NCBI GenBank assembly: GCA_003228955.1
Contig: QIGN01000053.1
Location: forward strand, 1-35,330
Reading direction: 5' to 3'
Length of the DNA: 35,330 bases
Source: Hyphomicrobiales bacterium
GTDB taxonomy: Bacteria; Pseudomonadota; Alphaproteobacteria; Rhizobiales; Methyloligellaceae
The notes beneath the pieces are model-generated. The model was given only the letters and a program-made list of their open reading frames with translations, was not told the DNA's origin and did no database searches. Position numbers and translations under genes: made by a program. Each line of letters opens with the position of its first letter. Position 1 is the first letter of the stretch. Positions 1 to 7,572 of this stretch are shown piece by piece.

Positions 1-90
1 ATCACCCATGTCATGCCGCTGGACAAGATCAATGATGCCTTCGATCTCATGCATGAGGGGAAATCCATCCGCTCGGTCATCACTTTTTGA
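1..90 (+). CDS. C-terminal end of class III alcohol dehydrogenase / S-(hydroxymethyl)glutathione dehydrogenase (partial)
   Basis: The window opens inside a reading frame that runs to a TGA at 88-90. The 29 visible residues include VMPLDKINDAFDLMHEGKS and end in SVITF. This is the typical C-terminus of class III zinc alcohol dehydrogenases (FrmA/AdhC type), which oxidise the glutathione adduct of formaldehyde. The catalytic and zinc-binding parts lie outside the window, so only the family is called. The following 257 bases carry no convincing gene, so the enzyme is probably not co-transcribed with hflK. Another medium-chain alcohol dehydrogenase remains possible. Confidence 0.72.
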   Translation: MTHVMPLDKINDAFDLMHEGKSIRSVITF

Positions 91-347
91 TCTCACATTA
101 CCGAATGTAGAGTTGACCTTGCCCGCCCGTGGCGCAAACTGTGTTTAACGAAGTGGTTGATACTGGCACGTCTTGCATTGTCTCCCGGCAGGGAGTGTCC
201 TATAAACCACTCGGTTTTACCGGTTCGTGCTAAGTATGCGGTTTCGTATTGGCCCGTTTGCCTGATACGAAGTGCCGGTACCGCGCCGGAAGAGGCGGCG
301 CGGGCGATTCATCGAAAACAAGATAGTTGAAACGAGGACATTTCAAT

Positions 348-1469
348 ATGCCCTGGAGCAATCAAAGCGGTGGCGGTGGCAGTGGCGGTGGCGGTGGCGG
401 CTGGAAAGGCGGTCAGGGACCCTGGGGTCAGGGGCCCAGCGGCGGCGGTGGCGGCCCTTCTCCTGATCTGGAGGACATGATCCGCAAGGGTCAGGACCGT
501 CTGAAACAGGCCCTGCCGGGCGGCGGCGGCAAATATATGTGGGTATTTGTCCTGCTCGGGATTCTCGGTGTCTGGCTGATGAACAGCTTTTTCACTGTCG
601 GACCTTCGGAAGAAGGCGTGGTGCTGCGTTTCGGAAAGTTTGTGCGTTCAACCCCGCCTGGCCTGCACTTTATCATCTGGCCCATAGAAACGGTTGAGAT
701 GCCGAAGGTGCAGGAGGAAAATCAGCTCAATTTTGGTTTGGCCGCGCGCGGCGGTTCACCCGAAGGACTGATGCTGGCCGGCGATCAGAATATCGTCGAT
801 ATCAAGTTTACCGTGCTCTGGAAGATCGCCAACGCACAGAAATTCCTGTTCAATGTGCGCGGTCCCGAACGGCTTGTGAGTGTTGTAGCTGAAAGCGCCA
901 TGCGCGAGATCGTCGGCCGTACCGCCGGCGATCAGATCCGTACGCAAGGGCGTCTGGTCGCACAGAACGAGGTGCTGGCCCTCATTCAGGGGACGCTGGA
1001 TTCTTACAATTCCGGTATCCGCATCACCGCCGTGAAGCTTGAAAAAGCCGACCCGCCTCCCGCGGTGATCGATGCTTTCGAGGAAGTGCAGCGCGCGGAG
1101 CAGAACCAGAACAAATTCATTCGTGAAGCTGAAGCCTACCGCAACAAGCTGCTTGGTGAAGCCCGCGGCGAATCTGCGAAAATCGTCGAGGACGCCAAGG
1201 CCTACAAGGCGCGGGTGGTCAATGAGGCGGACGGTGAGGCGCAGCGCTTCATCTCCGTTTACGATGAATACGCCAAGGCCAAGGACGTGACCCGTCAACG
1301 GCTCTTCCTGGAAACGCTTGAAGAAGTTTATTCGAAGACCAACAAGGTGATTATCGAGCCCAATCAGGGTGGTGGCGGCACGGGGGTCATTCCCTACCTG
1401 CCCTTGCCCGAAATCAGGAAGCAAAGCCAAAGCCGTTCCAACCCCACTTCGACCCCGGGAGGTCAATAA
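348..1469 (+). CDS. hflK: HflK, membrane SPFH protein of the HflKC complex
   Basis: This is a 373-residue band-7/SPFH protein that forms the HflK-HflC complex around the inner-membrane protease FtsH and modulates its activity. The N-terminus is a flexible Gly-rich stretch (about residues 7-36). It is followed by one membrane segment (about 63-82, MWVFVLLGILGVWL) and then the SPFH domain starting at GPSEEGVVLRFGKF. A charged helical region (about 240-330) carries the usual Glu/Ala/Arg-rich coiled coil. I chose the ATG at 348 because GAGGA lies about 10 bases upstream and the protein then begins MPWSNQSGG, as HflK proteins do; an in-frame TTG at 327 is less likely. The stop overlaps the hflC start by one base (TAATG), indicating translational coupling. 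Confidence 0.95.
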   Translation: MPWSNQSGGGGSGGGGGGWKGGQGPWGQGPSGGGGGPSPDLEDMIRKGQDRLKQALPGGGGKYMWVFVLLGILGVWLMNSFFTVGPSEEGVVLRFGKFVRSTPPGLHFIIWPIETVEMPKVQEENQLNFGLAARGGSPEGLMLAGDQNIVDIKFTVLWKIANAQKFLFNVRGPERLVSVVAESAMREIVGRTAGDQIRTQGRLVAQNEVLALIQGTLDSYNSGIRITAVKLEKADPPPAVIDAFEEVQRAEQNQNKFIREAEAYRNKLLGEARGESAKIVEDAKAYKARVVNEADGEAQRFISVYDEYAKAKDVTRQRLFLETLEEVYSKTNKVIIEPNQGGGGTGVIPYLPLPEIRKQSQSRSNPTSTPGGQ

Positions 1470-2365
1470 TGCGCAGCGGACTTAAAGCCATTCTCCTGGT
1501 CGTTCTGGCGATCAGTGTCTTTATCGTTTACTCGTCCGTTTTCATCGTCAATGAGCGCGAGAAGGCACTGGTGATCCGGCTGGGAGAAATCCAGCGGACA
1601 GTTACCGTGCCCGGACTTTATTTCAAAACGCCGATTGTCGAGGAACTCGTCTATGTCGAGGACCGCCTGTTGTTCTTCGAAAGCCTGGACAAGAGCATTC
1701 AGGTCATTGATGGGCGACGCTACAATGTCGATGCCATCATCATGCTCAAGATTGTCGATGCGCAAAAGTTCAGGGAAACGGCAAATGCCAACCTGAACCA
1801 GGTGCGTGACCGTCTGGAAACCCGCCTGGACTCCGCGCTGCGGCAGACATACGGCAAACGCACCTTTGAATCTGCATTGTCTAAGGACCGGGCAGCCATG
1901 ATGACGGAAATTCGCGATCAGGTCCGCGGCGAGGCTTTGTCGCTTGGCGTGGATATCGTCGATGTCCGTATCCGGCGCACCGATTTGATGACCGACGTGC
2001 TCAAGGACACCTATGATCGCATGAATGCGGAACGTTTCGCCGAGGCCGCCCAGTTGCGCGCCGTTGGCGACACGGCGCGCCGGCGCATTCGCGCCGAAGC
2101 CGAACGCGAGGCCGTTGAAATGGTGTCCAGGGCCAAGCGGGAATCGGAAATCATCCGCGGTAAGGGCGAAGCGGAGCGCAACAAGATTTTTGCCGATGCG
2201 TTCACGCGAGATCCGGAGTTCTTTGCCTTCTACCGTTCGATGCAGGCCTATCCCAAAAGCCTTGAAGGGGAGGGAACGACGCTGATCCTGACGCCCGATA
2301 GTGAATTCTTCCGCTATCTCAAAGATCCATTTGGCCGCATGAAAGACAAAAAAACCGGCCAGTAA
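1469..2365 (+). CDS. hflC: HflC, membrane SPFH protein of the HflKC complex
   Basis: This 298-residue protein is the partner of HflK and is anchored by an N-terminal membrane segment (about residues 5-25). The SPFH domain starts at VNEREKALVIRLGEIQ. It is followed by the alanine/glutamate-rich helical region (about 185-245) and a C-terminal segment with FFAFYRSMQAYPKSL, a typical HflC ending. GGGAGG lies directly before the ATG, inside the end of hflK. Its own stop overlaps the ATG of the next gene by one base, so hflK, hflC and the DUF2065 gene form one tightly coupled operon. HflC is known to need HflK for stability, which fits the coupling. Confidence 0.95.
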   Translation: MRSGLKAILLVVLAISVFIVYSSVFIVNEREKALVIRLGEIQRTVTVPGLYFKTPIVEELVYVEDRLLFFESLDKSIQVIDGRRYNVDAIIMLKIVDAQKFRETANANLNQVRDRLETRLDSALRQTYGKRTFESALSKDRAAMMTEIRDQVRGEALSLGVDIVDVRIRRTDLMTDVLKDTYDRMNAERFAEAAQLRAVGDTARRRIRAEAEREAVEMVSRAKRESEIIRGKGEAERNKIFADAFTRDPEFFAFYRSMQAYPKSLEGEGTTLILTPDSEFFRYLKDPFGRMKDKKTGQ

Positions 2366-2547
2366 TGAGTGACCTGGCTGTAGCCATCGGCCTGGTTTTG
2401 GTTATAGAGGGCCTGTTGTGGGCTTTGGCGCCCGGCTTTGGCAGGCGCATGCTTGACGCCGCTTCACAAATGCCGGAATCCAGTTTGCGGGCGGCCGGCG
2501 CGTTCGCCGTTGCCGCCGGTGTGCTGATCGTCTGGCTGGTGCGGGGT
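2365..2547 (+). CDS. DUF2065 family small membrane protein
   Basis: This is a protein of about 60 residues beginning MSDLAVAIGLVLVIEGLLWA, with two hydrophobic segments (about residues 3-20 and 42-58) separated by a short polar loop containing PGFGRRML. It matches the DUF2065/YjeT-like family, which is regularly found directly after hflC in proteobacteria. The start codon overlaps the hflC stop (TAATG). Its function is unknown; position suggests an accessory role with HflKC at the inner membrane, but that is inference. The stop codon lies at about 2548-2550. Confidence 0.82.
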
Positions 2548-2659
2548 TAGGAAATCACCTCCGGCCCGATCATTTGTACCGCGCGGGACGGGTATTCTCC
2601 AACAATGCGGTGCAGTATATTATGGGGCGAAATTTCGGGTAAATGACAACAAATGTCGC

Positions 2660-2680
2660 GGCCGGTCAGGGAAACCGGCC
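2660..2680 (+). other. Perfect inverted repeat in the htrA leader
   Basis: GGCCGGT (2660-2666) and ACCGGCC (2674-2680) form a 7-bp GC-rich stem with a 7-base loop, ending about 12 bases before the GGGGAG ribosome-binding site of the htrA gene. No T-run follows, so it is not a classical terminator. It could stabilise the leader RNA or affect translation; no function is shown. Confidence 0.45.
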
Positions 2681-2705
2681 AGGGAAAAAGGCGGGGAGCC
2701 GGGAC

Positions 2706-4229
2706 ATGAAGAAAACCATTACAAGACCTGTTGCTGCCGGGTTCAGGTTTTCGCGGGGCTGGCGCAAGCATGGCCTCTTGAGGAGTTCAGTTCTTGCGGC
2801 GGCGGGTTTGCTGATTCTGGTGTCCGCTCTGACGGGCTCAGCTCTTTCACAGGACCGCGGTCCGAGATCCGTTGCCGACCTTGCGGAAAAGCTGCAAGGC
2901 GCTGTCGTCAACATCTCAACCACGCAAACACTGAAGGGAACAAGGGGCGTTCCATTACCCAGCATTCCCAAGGGGTCGCCATTCGAGGAATTCTTCGAGG
3001 ACTTCTTCAACCGCCAGCAACGCCCTAACAGGCCACGCAAGGTGAATTCGCTAGGGTCCGGATTTGTGATCGATTCCAGCGGGCTCATTGTCACCAACAA
3101 TCATGTTATCGACGGCGCGGACGAAATTTTCGTCAAATTCAGCGACGATACCAAGCTCAAGGTCATTGAGGTCGTGGGCACCGACTCCAAGGCCGATCTC
3201 GCCCTGCTTCGGGTCAAACCTGAAAAGCCGCTGGTCGCGCTTGAATTCGGTGATTCAGCGAAAATGCGGGTTGGCGACTGGGTCATGGCCATCGGTAACC
3301 CGTTCGGTCTTGGCGGCACCGTGACGCTCGGAATCATCTCCGCCAAGAAGCGCGATATCAATTCAGGTCCCTATGACGAATTCATTCAGACCGATGCGGC
3401 GATAAACCGTGGGAATTCCGGTGGTCCGTTGTTCGACATGGAAGGCAAGGTGATCGGCGTGAATACCGCCATCATTTCACCCTCCGGCGGATCCATTGGC
3501 ATCGGGTTTGCCGTACCCTCCAAGACAGTGGTCGATGTGGTCGATCAGTTGCGCCGTTTTGGGGAAGCCCGTCGCGGGTGGCTCGGTGTGCATATTCAAA
3601 GAGTGACCGACGGGATTGCCGAAAGCCTCGGCATGGAAAAGGCGAGTGGCGCGCTTGTGGCCAATGTCGCGCCGGGCAGCCCGGCCGAAAAGGCCGGCGT
3701 CAAGGTGGGTGACGTGATCCTGTCATTCGATGGTTCCATGATTGACAACATGCGCAAACTGCCGCGCCTTGTCGCGCGTGCCGCGATCGGAAAAACCGTT
3801 GAAGTGGAAATTCTGCGCAGCGAAAAGAAGAAAACTCTCAAGGTGACCATCGCGAAACTTGCCAAGAAGAAGGAGCCCGCCAAGGCGGAAATCAAGGAAC
3901 CCACGGAGACGGAGAAGACATCTCTGCTCGGCCTGTCCATATCGTCGATGTCCGCCGAACTCAGATCGAAGTACAAGATCGCAAAGGATATCAACGGAGT
4001 CGTCGTCACCGGTGTCGACCCCGACAGCGACGCGGCCAAAAAGAGTATCATGCCCGGGAACGTCATCGTTGAGGTCAAGGGCAGGGAATTAAAAGGCAGG
4101 AAGGTGAATTCGGCAAAGGATATCGAGAAGGCGGTCGGGGAAGCCAGGAAATCAGGCCGTGGTTCGGTGCTGCTTCTGATCGCCAGCGGGTCGGGCGGCG
4201 TGCGCTTTGTCGCGCTTTCGCTTGAGTAA
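2706..4229 (+). CDS. DegP/HtrA-type periplasmic serine endoprotease (Do family)
   Basis: This 507-residue protein degrades or refolds misfolded envelope proteins. An N-terminal signal/anchor lies at about residues 25-48. The trypsin-like domain shows the catalytic triad His133 (TNNHVIDGADE), Asp164 (SKADLALLRV) and Ser238 (GNSGGP). Two PDZ domains follow: the first from about residue 300 (GWLGVHIQ..., then SPAEKAGVKVGDVI) and the second from about 415, separated by a Lys/Glu-rich linker. I chose the ATG at 2706 because GGGGAG lies 8 bases upstream; an in-frame ATG at 2643 would add 21 polar residues before the signal sequence. It follows hflKC and the DUF2065 gene after 155 bases and may share their transcript. 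It converges on serB with only 9 bases between the stops. Confidence 0.93.
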   Translation: MKKTITRPVAAGFRFSRGWRKHGLLRSSVLAAAGLLILVSALTGSALSQDRGPRSVADLAEKLQGAVVNISTTQTLKGTRGVPLPSIPKGSPFEEFFEDFFNRQQRPNRPRKVNSLGSGFVIDSSGLIVTNNHVIDGADEIFVKFSDDTKLKVIEVVGTDSKADLALLRVKPEKPLVALEFGDSAKMRVGDWVMAIGNPFGLGGTVTLGIISAKKRDINSGPYDEFIQTDAAINRGNSGGPLFDMEGKVIGVNTAIISPSGGSIGIGFAVPSKTVVDVVDQLRRFGEARRGWLGVHIQRVTDGIAESLGMEKASGALVANVAPGSPAEKAGVKVGDVILSFDGSMIDNMRKLPRLVARAAIGKTVEVEILRSEKKKTLKVTIAKLAKKKEPAKAEIKEPTETEKTSLLGLSISSMSAELRSKYKIAKDINGVVVTGVDPDSDAAKKSIMPGNVIVEVKGRELKGRKVNSAKDIEKAVGEARKSGRGSVLLLIASGSGGVRFVALSLE

Positions 4230-4238
4230 CCGGCTGGG

Positions 4239-5135
4239 CTATCCGGCGAATTCACTGCGTCTGTAACCCTGGGCAAAAAGCAGAACCGTTAGGTCGCCAT
4301 GGTCGATGCGGGCGTCCGCCTTCGCCGCCACGATGGGCTTGGCGTGATAGGCCACGCCCAGCCCCGCCTCGCCAAGCATGGCGAGATCGTTTGCGCCGTC
4401 ACCAACACCAAGCGTTTCCTCGCGGCCAATATCCAGAACTTCTCGATAGTGGCGCAGCGTATCGAGCTTCGCCTGTTGTCCCAGAATGGGCTCAAGAACC
4501 CGTCCGGTAAGTTTTCCTTCGAAAATCTCCAGCTCATTGGCGTGATGGGCGTCGAACCCGGCGGCCTGCGCGATGCGGCCTGTGAAAAATGTAAAGCCGC
4601 CCGACACAATGACCGTATGCGCGCCGTTTGCGCGCATGGTGCGGGCGAGCTGGGCTGCGCCCGGGGTCAGCGTGATGCGCTGATCGAAAATGGACTGGAG
4701 GGATTTCTCTTCCAGCCCGGCAAGCAGGGCGACACGCTCGCGCAGGGCCGGTTCGAATTCAATCTCGCCGCGCATCGCCCGCTCGGTAATTTGTGCGATC
4801 TTCGGTTTAAAGCCCAGGAAGCCGGCGATTTCATCGATGCACTCCTGGCCGATCAGCGTTGAATCCATATCGGCGACGAGCAGGTGCTTGCGCCGGATGG
4901 GCAGGGGCTGGCAGACAATATCGATTGGCGCATCCCCAAGCGCGGCGCGAACTCCGTTCGCGAGTTCACCATCCGATTGAGCGCCTTCCGGCGAGAAGGG
5001 AATATCGCAGGCTTCGCCCGGCGACAGCCAGTCGGGCGCGCCGGCGTGCGGCAGGGCAGTGCCGGCCCGCGCTACTGCGTCCTCCTCTAGGGTGCAGGTC
5101 CCCCGTGGGGCGATCAACGTCAGGACGTGCGTCAC
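4239..5135 (-). CDS. serB: Phosphoserine phosphatase
   Basis: This 298-residue HAD-superfamily enzyme carries out the last step of serine synthesis, dephosphorylating phosphoserine. HAD motif I is at residues 89-93 (DMDST; nucleophile Asp89, acid/base Asp91). Motif II is Ser178 in VSGGF, motif III is about Lys223 (QQAKLD), and motif IV is GDGAND at 245-250. The N-terminal 80 residues form the ACT-like regulatory part common in SerB. The start is GTG at 5135, chosen because it overlaps the glyA stop as GTGA (4 bases) and no better start is near; the two genes are therefore translationally coupled. Coupling serB to a hydroxymethyltransferase places serine formation next to serine use. Confidence 0.93.
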   Translation of the reverse strand: MTHVLTLIAPRGTCTLEEDAVARAGTALPHAGAPDWLSPGEACDIPFSPEGAQSDGELANGVRAALGDAPIDIVCQPLPIRRKHLLVADMDSTLIGQECIDEIAGFLGFKPKIAQITERAMRGEIEFEPALRERVALLAGLEEKSLQSIFDQRITLTPGAAQLARTMRANGAHTVIVSGGFTFFTGRIAQAAGFDAHHANELEIFEGKLTGRVLEPILGQQAKLDTLRHYREVLDIGREETLGVGDGANDLAMLGEAGLGVAYHAKPIVAAKADARIDHGDLTVLLFAQGYRRSEFAG

Positions 5136-6412
5136 GCCAAAGACTGATAGATCGGGAATCGTGCCGTCAAATCCGCCACCTTTGCTTTGATGTCCGGCAC
5201 GGCGTCCTCGATCCTGTTTTCCGATGCCGCGTTAATGAGACCGGCAATGCAGTTCCCGACATCCGTCATTTCCGCCAGATCTAAGCCCCGGGTGGTTGCG
5301 GCGCTGGTGCCGAGGCGAAGGCCGGCCCAATCCGAGGGGCGGGCGGCGTCAAACGGAACCGGGTTCTTGTTGGAGGTGATATTGGCCCGCGCCAGAGCGT
5401 CCTCGGCGTCCTGGCCGCGAATGCCTTTGCCGGACAGGTCCAGCAGCACAACGTGCGTATCGGTGCCGCCGCTGACGATTTTGATTCCCCCGCCGGCCAG
5501 GACTTCCGCCAGACGGCGGGCGTTCGCGCGCACCCGCTGACCATAGACCTGAAATTCGGGCTCCAGCGCTTCCCCCAGACAGACAGCCTTGGCGGCCAGG
5601 ACATTGGAATGGAGGGAGCCCTGAACGCCGGGGAATATCGCCGACTGGAGTTTCTGGCCGAGTTCTTCCGAGCGCGAGAGAATGAGCCCGCCGCGCGGGC
5701 CGCGCAGGGTCTTTGTGGTTGTGCAGGTCACGAAATCGGCGTGGGGTATTGGCGACGGGTGGACCCTGGCCGCGACCAGACCTGCAATATGCGCCATATC
5801 GACAAGGAAATGCGCGCCGACACTTTCGGCGATCGCCGCCATCTTGGGGAAATCTATCTCGCGCGGATAGGCCGATCCGCCGGCAATCAGGAGTTTCGGC
5901 TTTGTCTCCCCGGCCTGTCTGGCGATGTCATCATAATTCATCAGGCCGGTTTCCCGGTCGACGGTATAATGATGGGCGTCGAACCAGCGGCCCGACAGGT
6001 TCGGCCGGGCACCGTGAGAGAGGTGACCTCCCGCGGCGAGATCGAGGCTCAGGATGCAATCGCCCGGTTTAAGCAGGCGGAAAAACACGGCCTGGTTCGC
6101 CTGGGTGCCCGAGTGGGGTTGGACATTGACATAGGCGGCCCCGAACAACGCTTTCGCACGGTCGATGGCGGCCTGCTCGACGACGTCGACAAACTGGCCG
6201 CCGCCGTGGAAGCGCTTCCCCGGGTAGCCTTCAAGCGTTTTGTTGGTCATCGCATGTCCGAGCGCCGCCAATACAGCGGGGCTGACAATATTTTCCGACG
6301 CTATGAGCTCGATTTGTGATTGCTGGCGGGCCGCTTCGCCGGCGAGGGCGTCGCGGGTGAGGGGATCATCCGCCAATGACCGCTGGAAAAAGGGGGGAAG
6401 CTGCTCTTCCAC
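5132..6412 (-). CDS. glyA: Serine hydroxymethyltransferase family enzyme (variant active site)
   Basis: This PLP enzyme of about 426 residues resembles GlyA, which interconverts serine and glycine with tetrahydrofolate. The ELIASEN motif, the EGYPGKR segment, QPHSGTQAN and FLVDMAHIAGLVAA are all present, and the PLP lysine is Lys234 in TTTKTLRGPRGG. I chose the GTG at 6412 because GGAG lies just upstream (GGAGTAACGACGTG); an ATG at 6457 would add 15 unusual residues. Several positions differ from canonical GlyA. The usual KRYYGG is KRFHGG (Phe68, His69), the CEYVD segment is GQFVD, the His before the PLP lysine is Thr233, and GGQGGP is GVQGSL. An alpha-methylserine hydroxymethyltransferase or another SHMT paralogue is therefore possible. 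It is coupled to serB downstream and divergent from miaA. Confidence 0.85.
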   Translation of the reverse strand: MEEQLPPFFQRSLADDPLTRDALAGEAARQQSQIELIASENIVSPAVLAALGHAMTNKTLEGYPGKRFHGGGQFVDVVEQAAIDRAKALFGAAYVNVQPHSGTQANQAVFFRLLKPGDCILSLDLAAGGHLSHGARPNLSGRWFDAHHYTVDRETGLMNYDDIARQAGETKPKLLIAGGSAYPREIDFPKMAAIAESVGAHFLVDMAHIAGLVAARVHPSPIPHADFVTCTTTKTLRGPRGGLILSRSEELGQKLQSAIFPGVQGSLHSNVLAAKAVCLGEALEPEFQVYGQRVRANARRLAEVLAGGGIKIVSGGTDTHVVLLDLSGKGIRGQDAEDALARANITSNKNPVPFDAARPSDWAGLRLGTSAATTRGLDLAEMTDVGNCIAGLINAASENRIEDAVPDIKAKVADLTARFPIYQSLA

Positions 6413-6482
6413 GTCGTTACTCCATCGGTAAAACGTAATATAGCATGACATTTGCAAGGTTGGATTCTATGGACTTAAGCCC

Positions 6483-7409
6483 ATGTCCAACCATCGCGCC
6501 ATTCTTATTGCAGGGCCGACTGCGAGCGGCAAGTCCGCCGTCGCGCTGGCATTGGCCGAAAAACTTGGCGGCGTCATTATCAACGCCGACTCCATGCAGG
6601 TTTATTCCGATTTGCGGATTTTAAGCGCCCGCCCGAGCGACGAGGACGAAGCTCGTGCCCCCCATGCGCTTTACGGGTGCGTCCCGGCAGTGGATGCATA
6701 TTCCGTAGGGCGCTGGCTGGAAGATGTGACGCGCGCAATTGACGATGCGGAGCGCCTGGGGCAGATGCCCATTATCACTGGCGGGACCGGCCTTTATTTC
6801 AAGGCGCTGCTGGAGGGCCTTTCTCCTATCCCGGACACCCCCAAAGAAATTCGCGATCATTGGCGCGGAGAGGCGGGCGCACTCGATGCGGAAGAACTCC
6901 ACTCATTGCTAAGCGAACGCGATCCGCAAATGGCGCGCCGACTGCGCCCCTCGGACCCGCAGCGTGTCATCCGCGCGCTCGAGGTGCTCGATGCGACCGG
7001 CTGTTCGCTGGCGGAATGGCAAAATGAGCCCGGCGAGCCGGTTTTGTCCGAGGCGCAAACCCGGCGCTTTTTCGTGTCGCCGCCGCGCGAGGCTCTTTAT
7101 GCGCGCATCGATCAACGCTTCGATACCATGATGGAGAGCGGCGCGCTCGAAGAGGTGAGGGCGCTGGCTGAACTCAATCTCGATCCTGGCCTGCCGGCCA
7201 TGCGCGCCCTTGGCGTGAAACCCCTGATACAGATGCTGGTCGGCAACATGGCGCGGGACGACGCAATAACCCGGATAAAAACGGATACGCGGCGCTACGC
7301 CAAGCGCCAGCTGACATGGGCCAAACGTAATATGATTGCGTGGAAATCAATCAATTTGAAAGAATCAAAAAGTATAATAGATGAAATATTTGCAATTGTT
7401 GATGTTTGA
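6483..7409 (+). CDS. miaA: tRNA dimethylallyltransferase
   Basis: This is a 308-residue enzyme that transfers a dimethylallyl group to N6 of A37 in tRNAs reading codons that begin with U. The P-loop is GPTASGKS at residues 11-18. It is followed by INADSMQVYSDL (substrate contact), the ITGGTGLYFKALLEGL segment and RVIRALEV, all typical of MiaA. Length is normal. It starts at ATG 6483, 70 bases from the divergent glyA start. The last 30 bases overlap a possible leader ORF of the ilv operon in another frame. MiaA next to ilv genes is a common alphaproteobacterial arrangement. Confidence 0.95.
   Translation: MSNHRAILIAGPTASGKSAVALALAEKLGGVIINADSMQVYSDLRILSARPSDEDEARAPHALYGCVPAVDAYSVGRWLEDVTRAIDDAERLGQMPIITGGTGLYFKALLEGLSPIPDTPKEIRDHWRGEAGALDAEELHSLLSERDPQMARRLRPSDPQRVIRALEVLDATGCSLAEWQNEPGEPVLSEAQTRRFFVSPPREALYARIDQRFDTMMESGALEEVRALAELNLDPGLPAMRALGVKPLIQMLVGNMARDDAITRIKTDTRRYAKRQLTWAKRNMIAWKSINLKESKSIIDEIFAIVDV
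7373..7378 (+). promoter_or_regulatory. Perfect TATAAT -10-like hexamer at the end of miaA
   Basis: TATAAT occurs in an AT-rich stretch inside the last codons of miaA. No good -35 hexamer is seen 16-18 bases upstream. Transcription from here would start at about 7385 and would cover the hairpin leader of ilvB but not the ATG of the candidate leader peptide at 7381. It is recorded as a weak candidate for an ilv promoter. Confidence 0.25.
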
Positions 7410-7416
7410 CGGTTGA
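7381..7416 (+). CDS. Candidate Leu-containing leader peptide of the ilv operon
   Basis: A short ORF overlapping the end of miaA in another frame encodes MKYLQLLMFDG, with three TTG Leu codons in eleven. It ends 28 bases before a set of alternative hairpins that precede ilvB. This placement is what a ribosome-mediated attenuator of a branched-chain amino-acid operon would need. However, I see no clear ribosome-binding site, and it could be chance, so confidence is low. Confidence 0.25.
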   Translation: MKYLQLLMFDG

Positions 7417-7427
7417 CCCTGGCCACG

Positions 7428-7500
7428 GGCGGGGATACGGTGGCGCCGCCAGTCCGGTGTGATGCCGCGCTGGCGGCAGGCGCTTGCGCGCCTGTCTTTG
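7428..7500 (+). promoter_or_regulatory. Attenuator-like alternative hairpins in the ilvB leader
   Basis: Three mutually exclusive pairings can be drawn. GGCGG (7428-7432) can pair with CCGCC (7446-7450). GCCGCCAG (7445-7452) can pair perfectly with CTGGCGGC (7470-7477). GGCAGGCGC (7475-7483) can pair with GCGCCTGTC (7488-7496) through a 9-bp stem with one G-U pair and a TTGC loop, followed by TTTGTATT, which is terminator-like. The second stem shares bases 7475-7477 with the third, as in antiterminator/terminator switches. The region lies between miaA and ilvB. Confidence 0.45.
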
Positions 7501-7572
7501 TATTGGAAACATGGGTAAAATCCTGCCCGGTGGGGTCCCCCCCTGCGGCGATGCGAATGGAGTGAGGGGCAA

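Noticed and set aside
172-206. CTTGCA ... CCTATAA as a heat-shock (sigma-32) promoter of hflK
   Set aside because: The spacing between the two elements is about 20-22 bases, too long for sigma-32, so it was not called.
272-466. Arg-rich 64-codon frame overlapping the start of hflK
   Set aside because: Its Trp/Arg-rich sequence is the out-of-frame reading of the Gly-rich hflK codons; hflK has the proper ribosome-binding site and family match.
2550-2580. GGAAA stretch after the DUF2065 gene as an ECF promoter for htrA
   Set aside because: No CGTT or similar -10 element is found at 16-17 bases.
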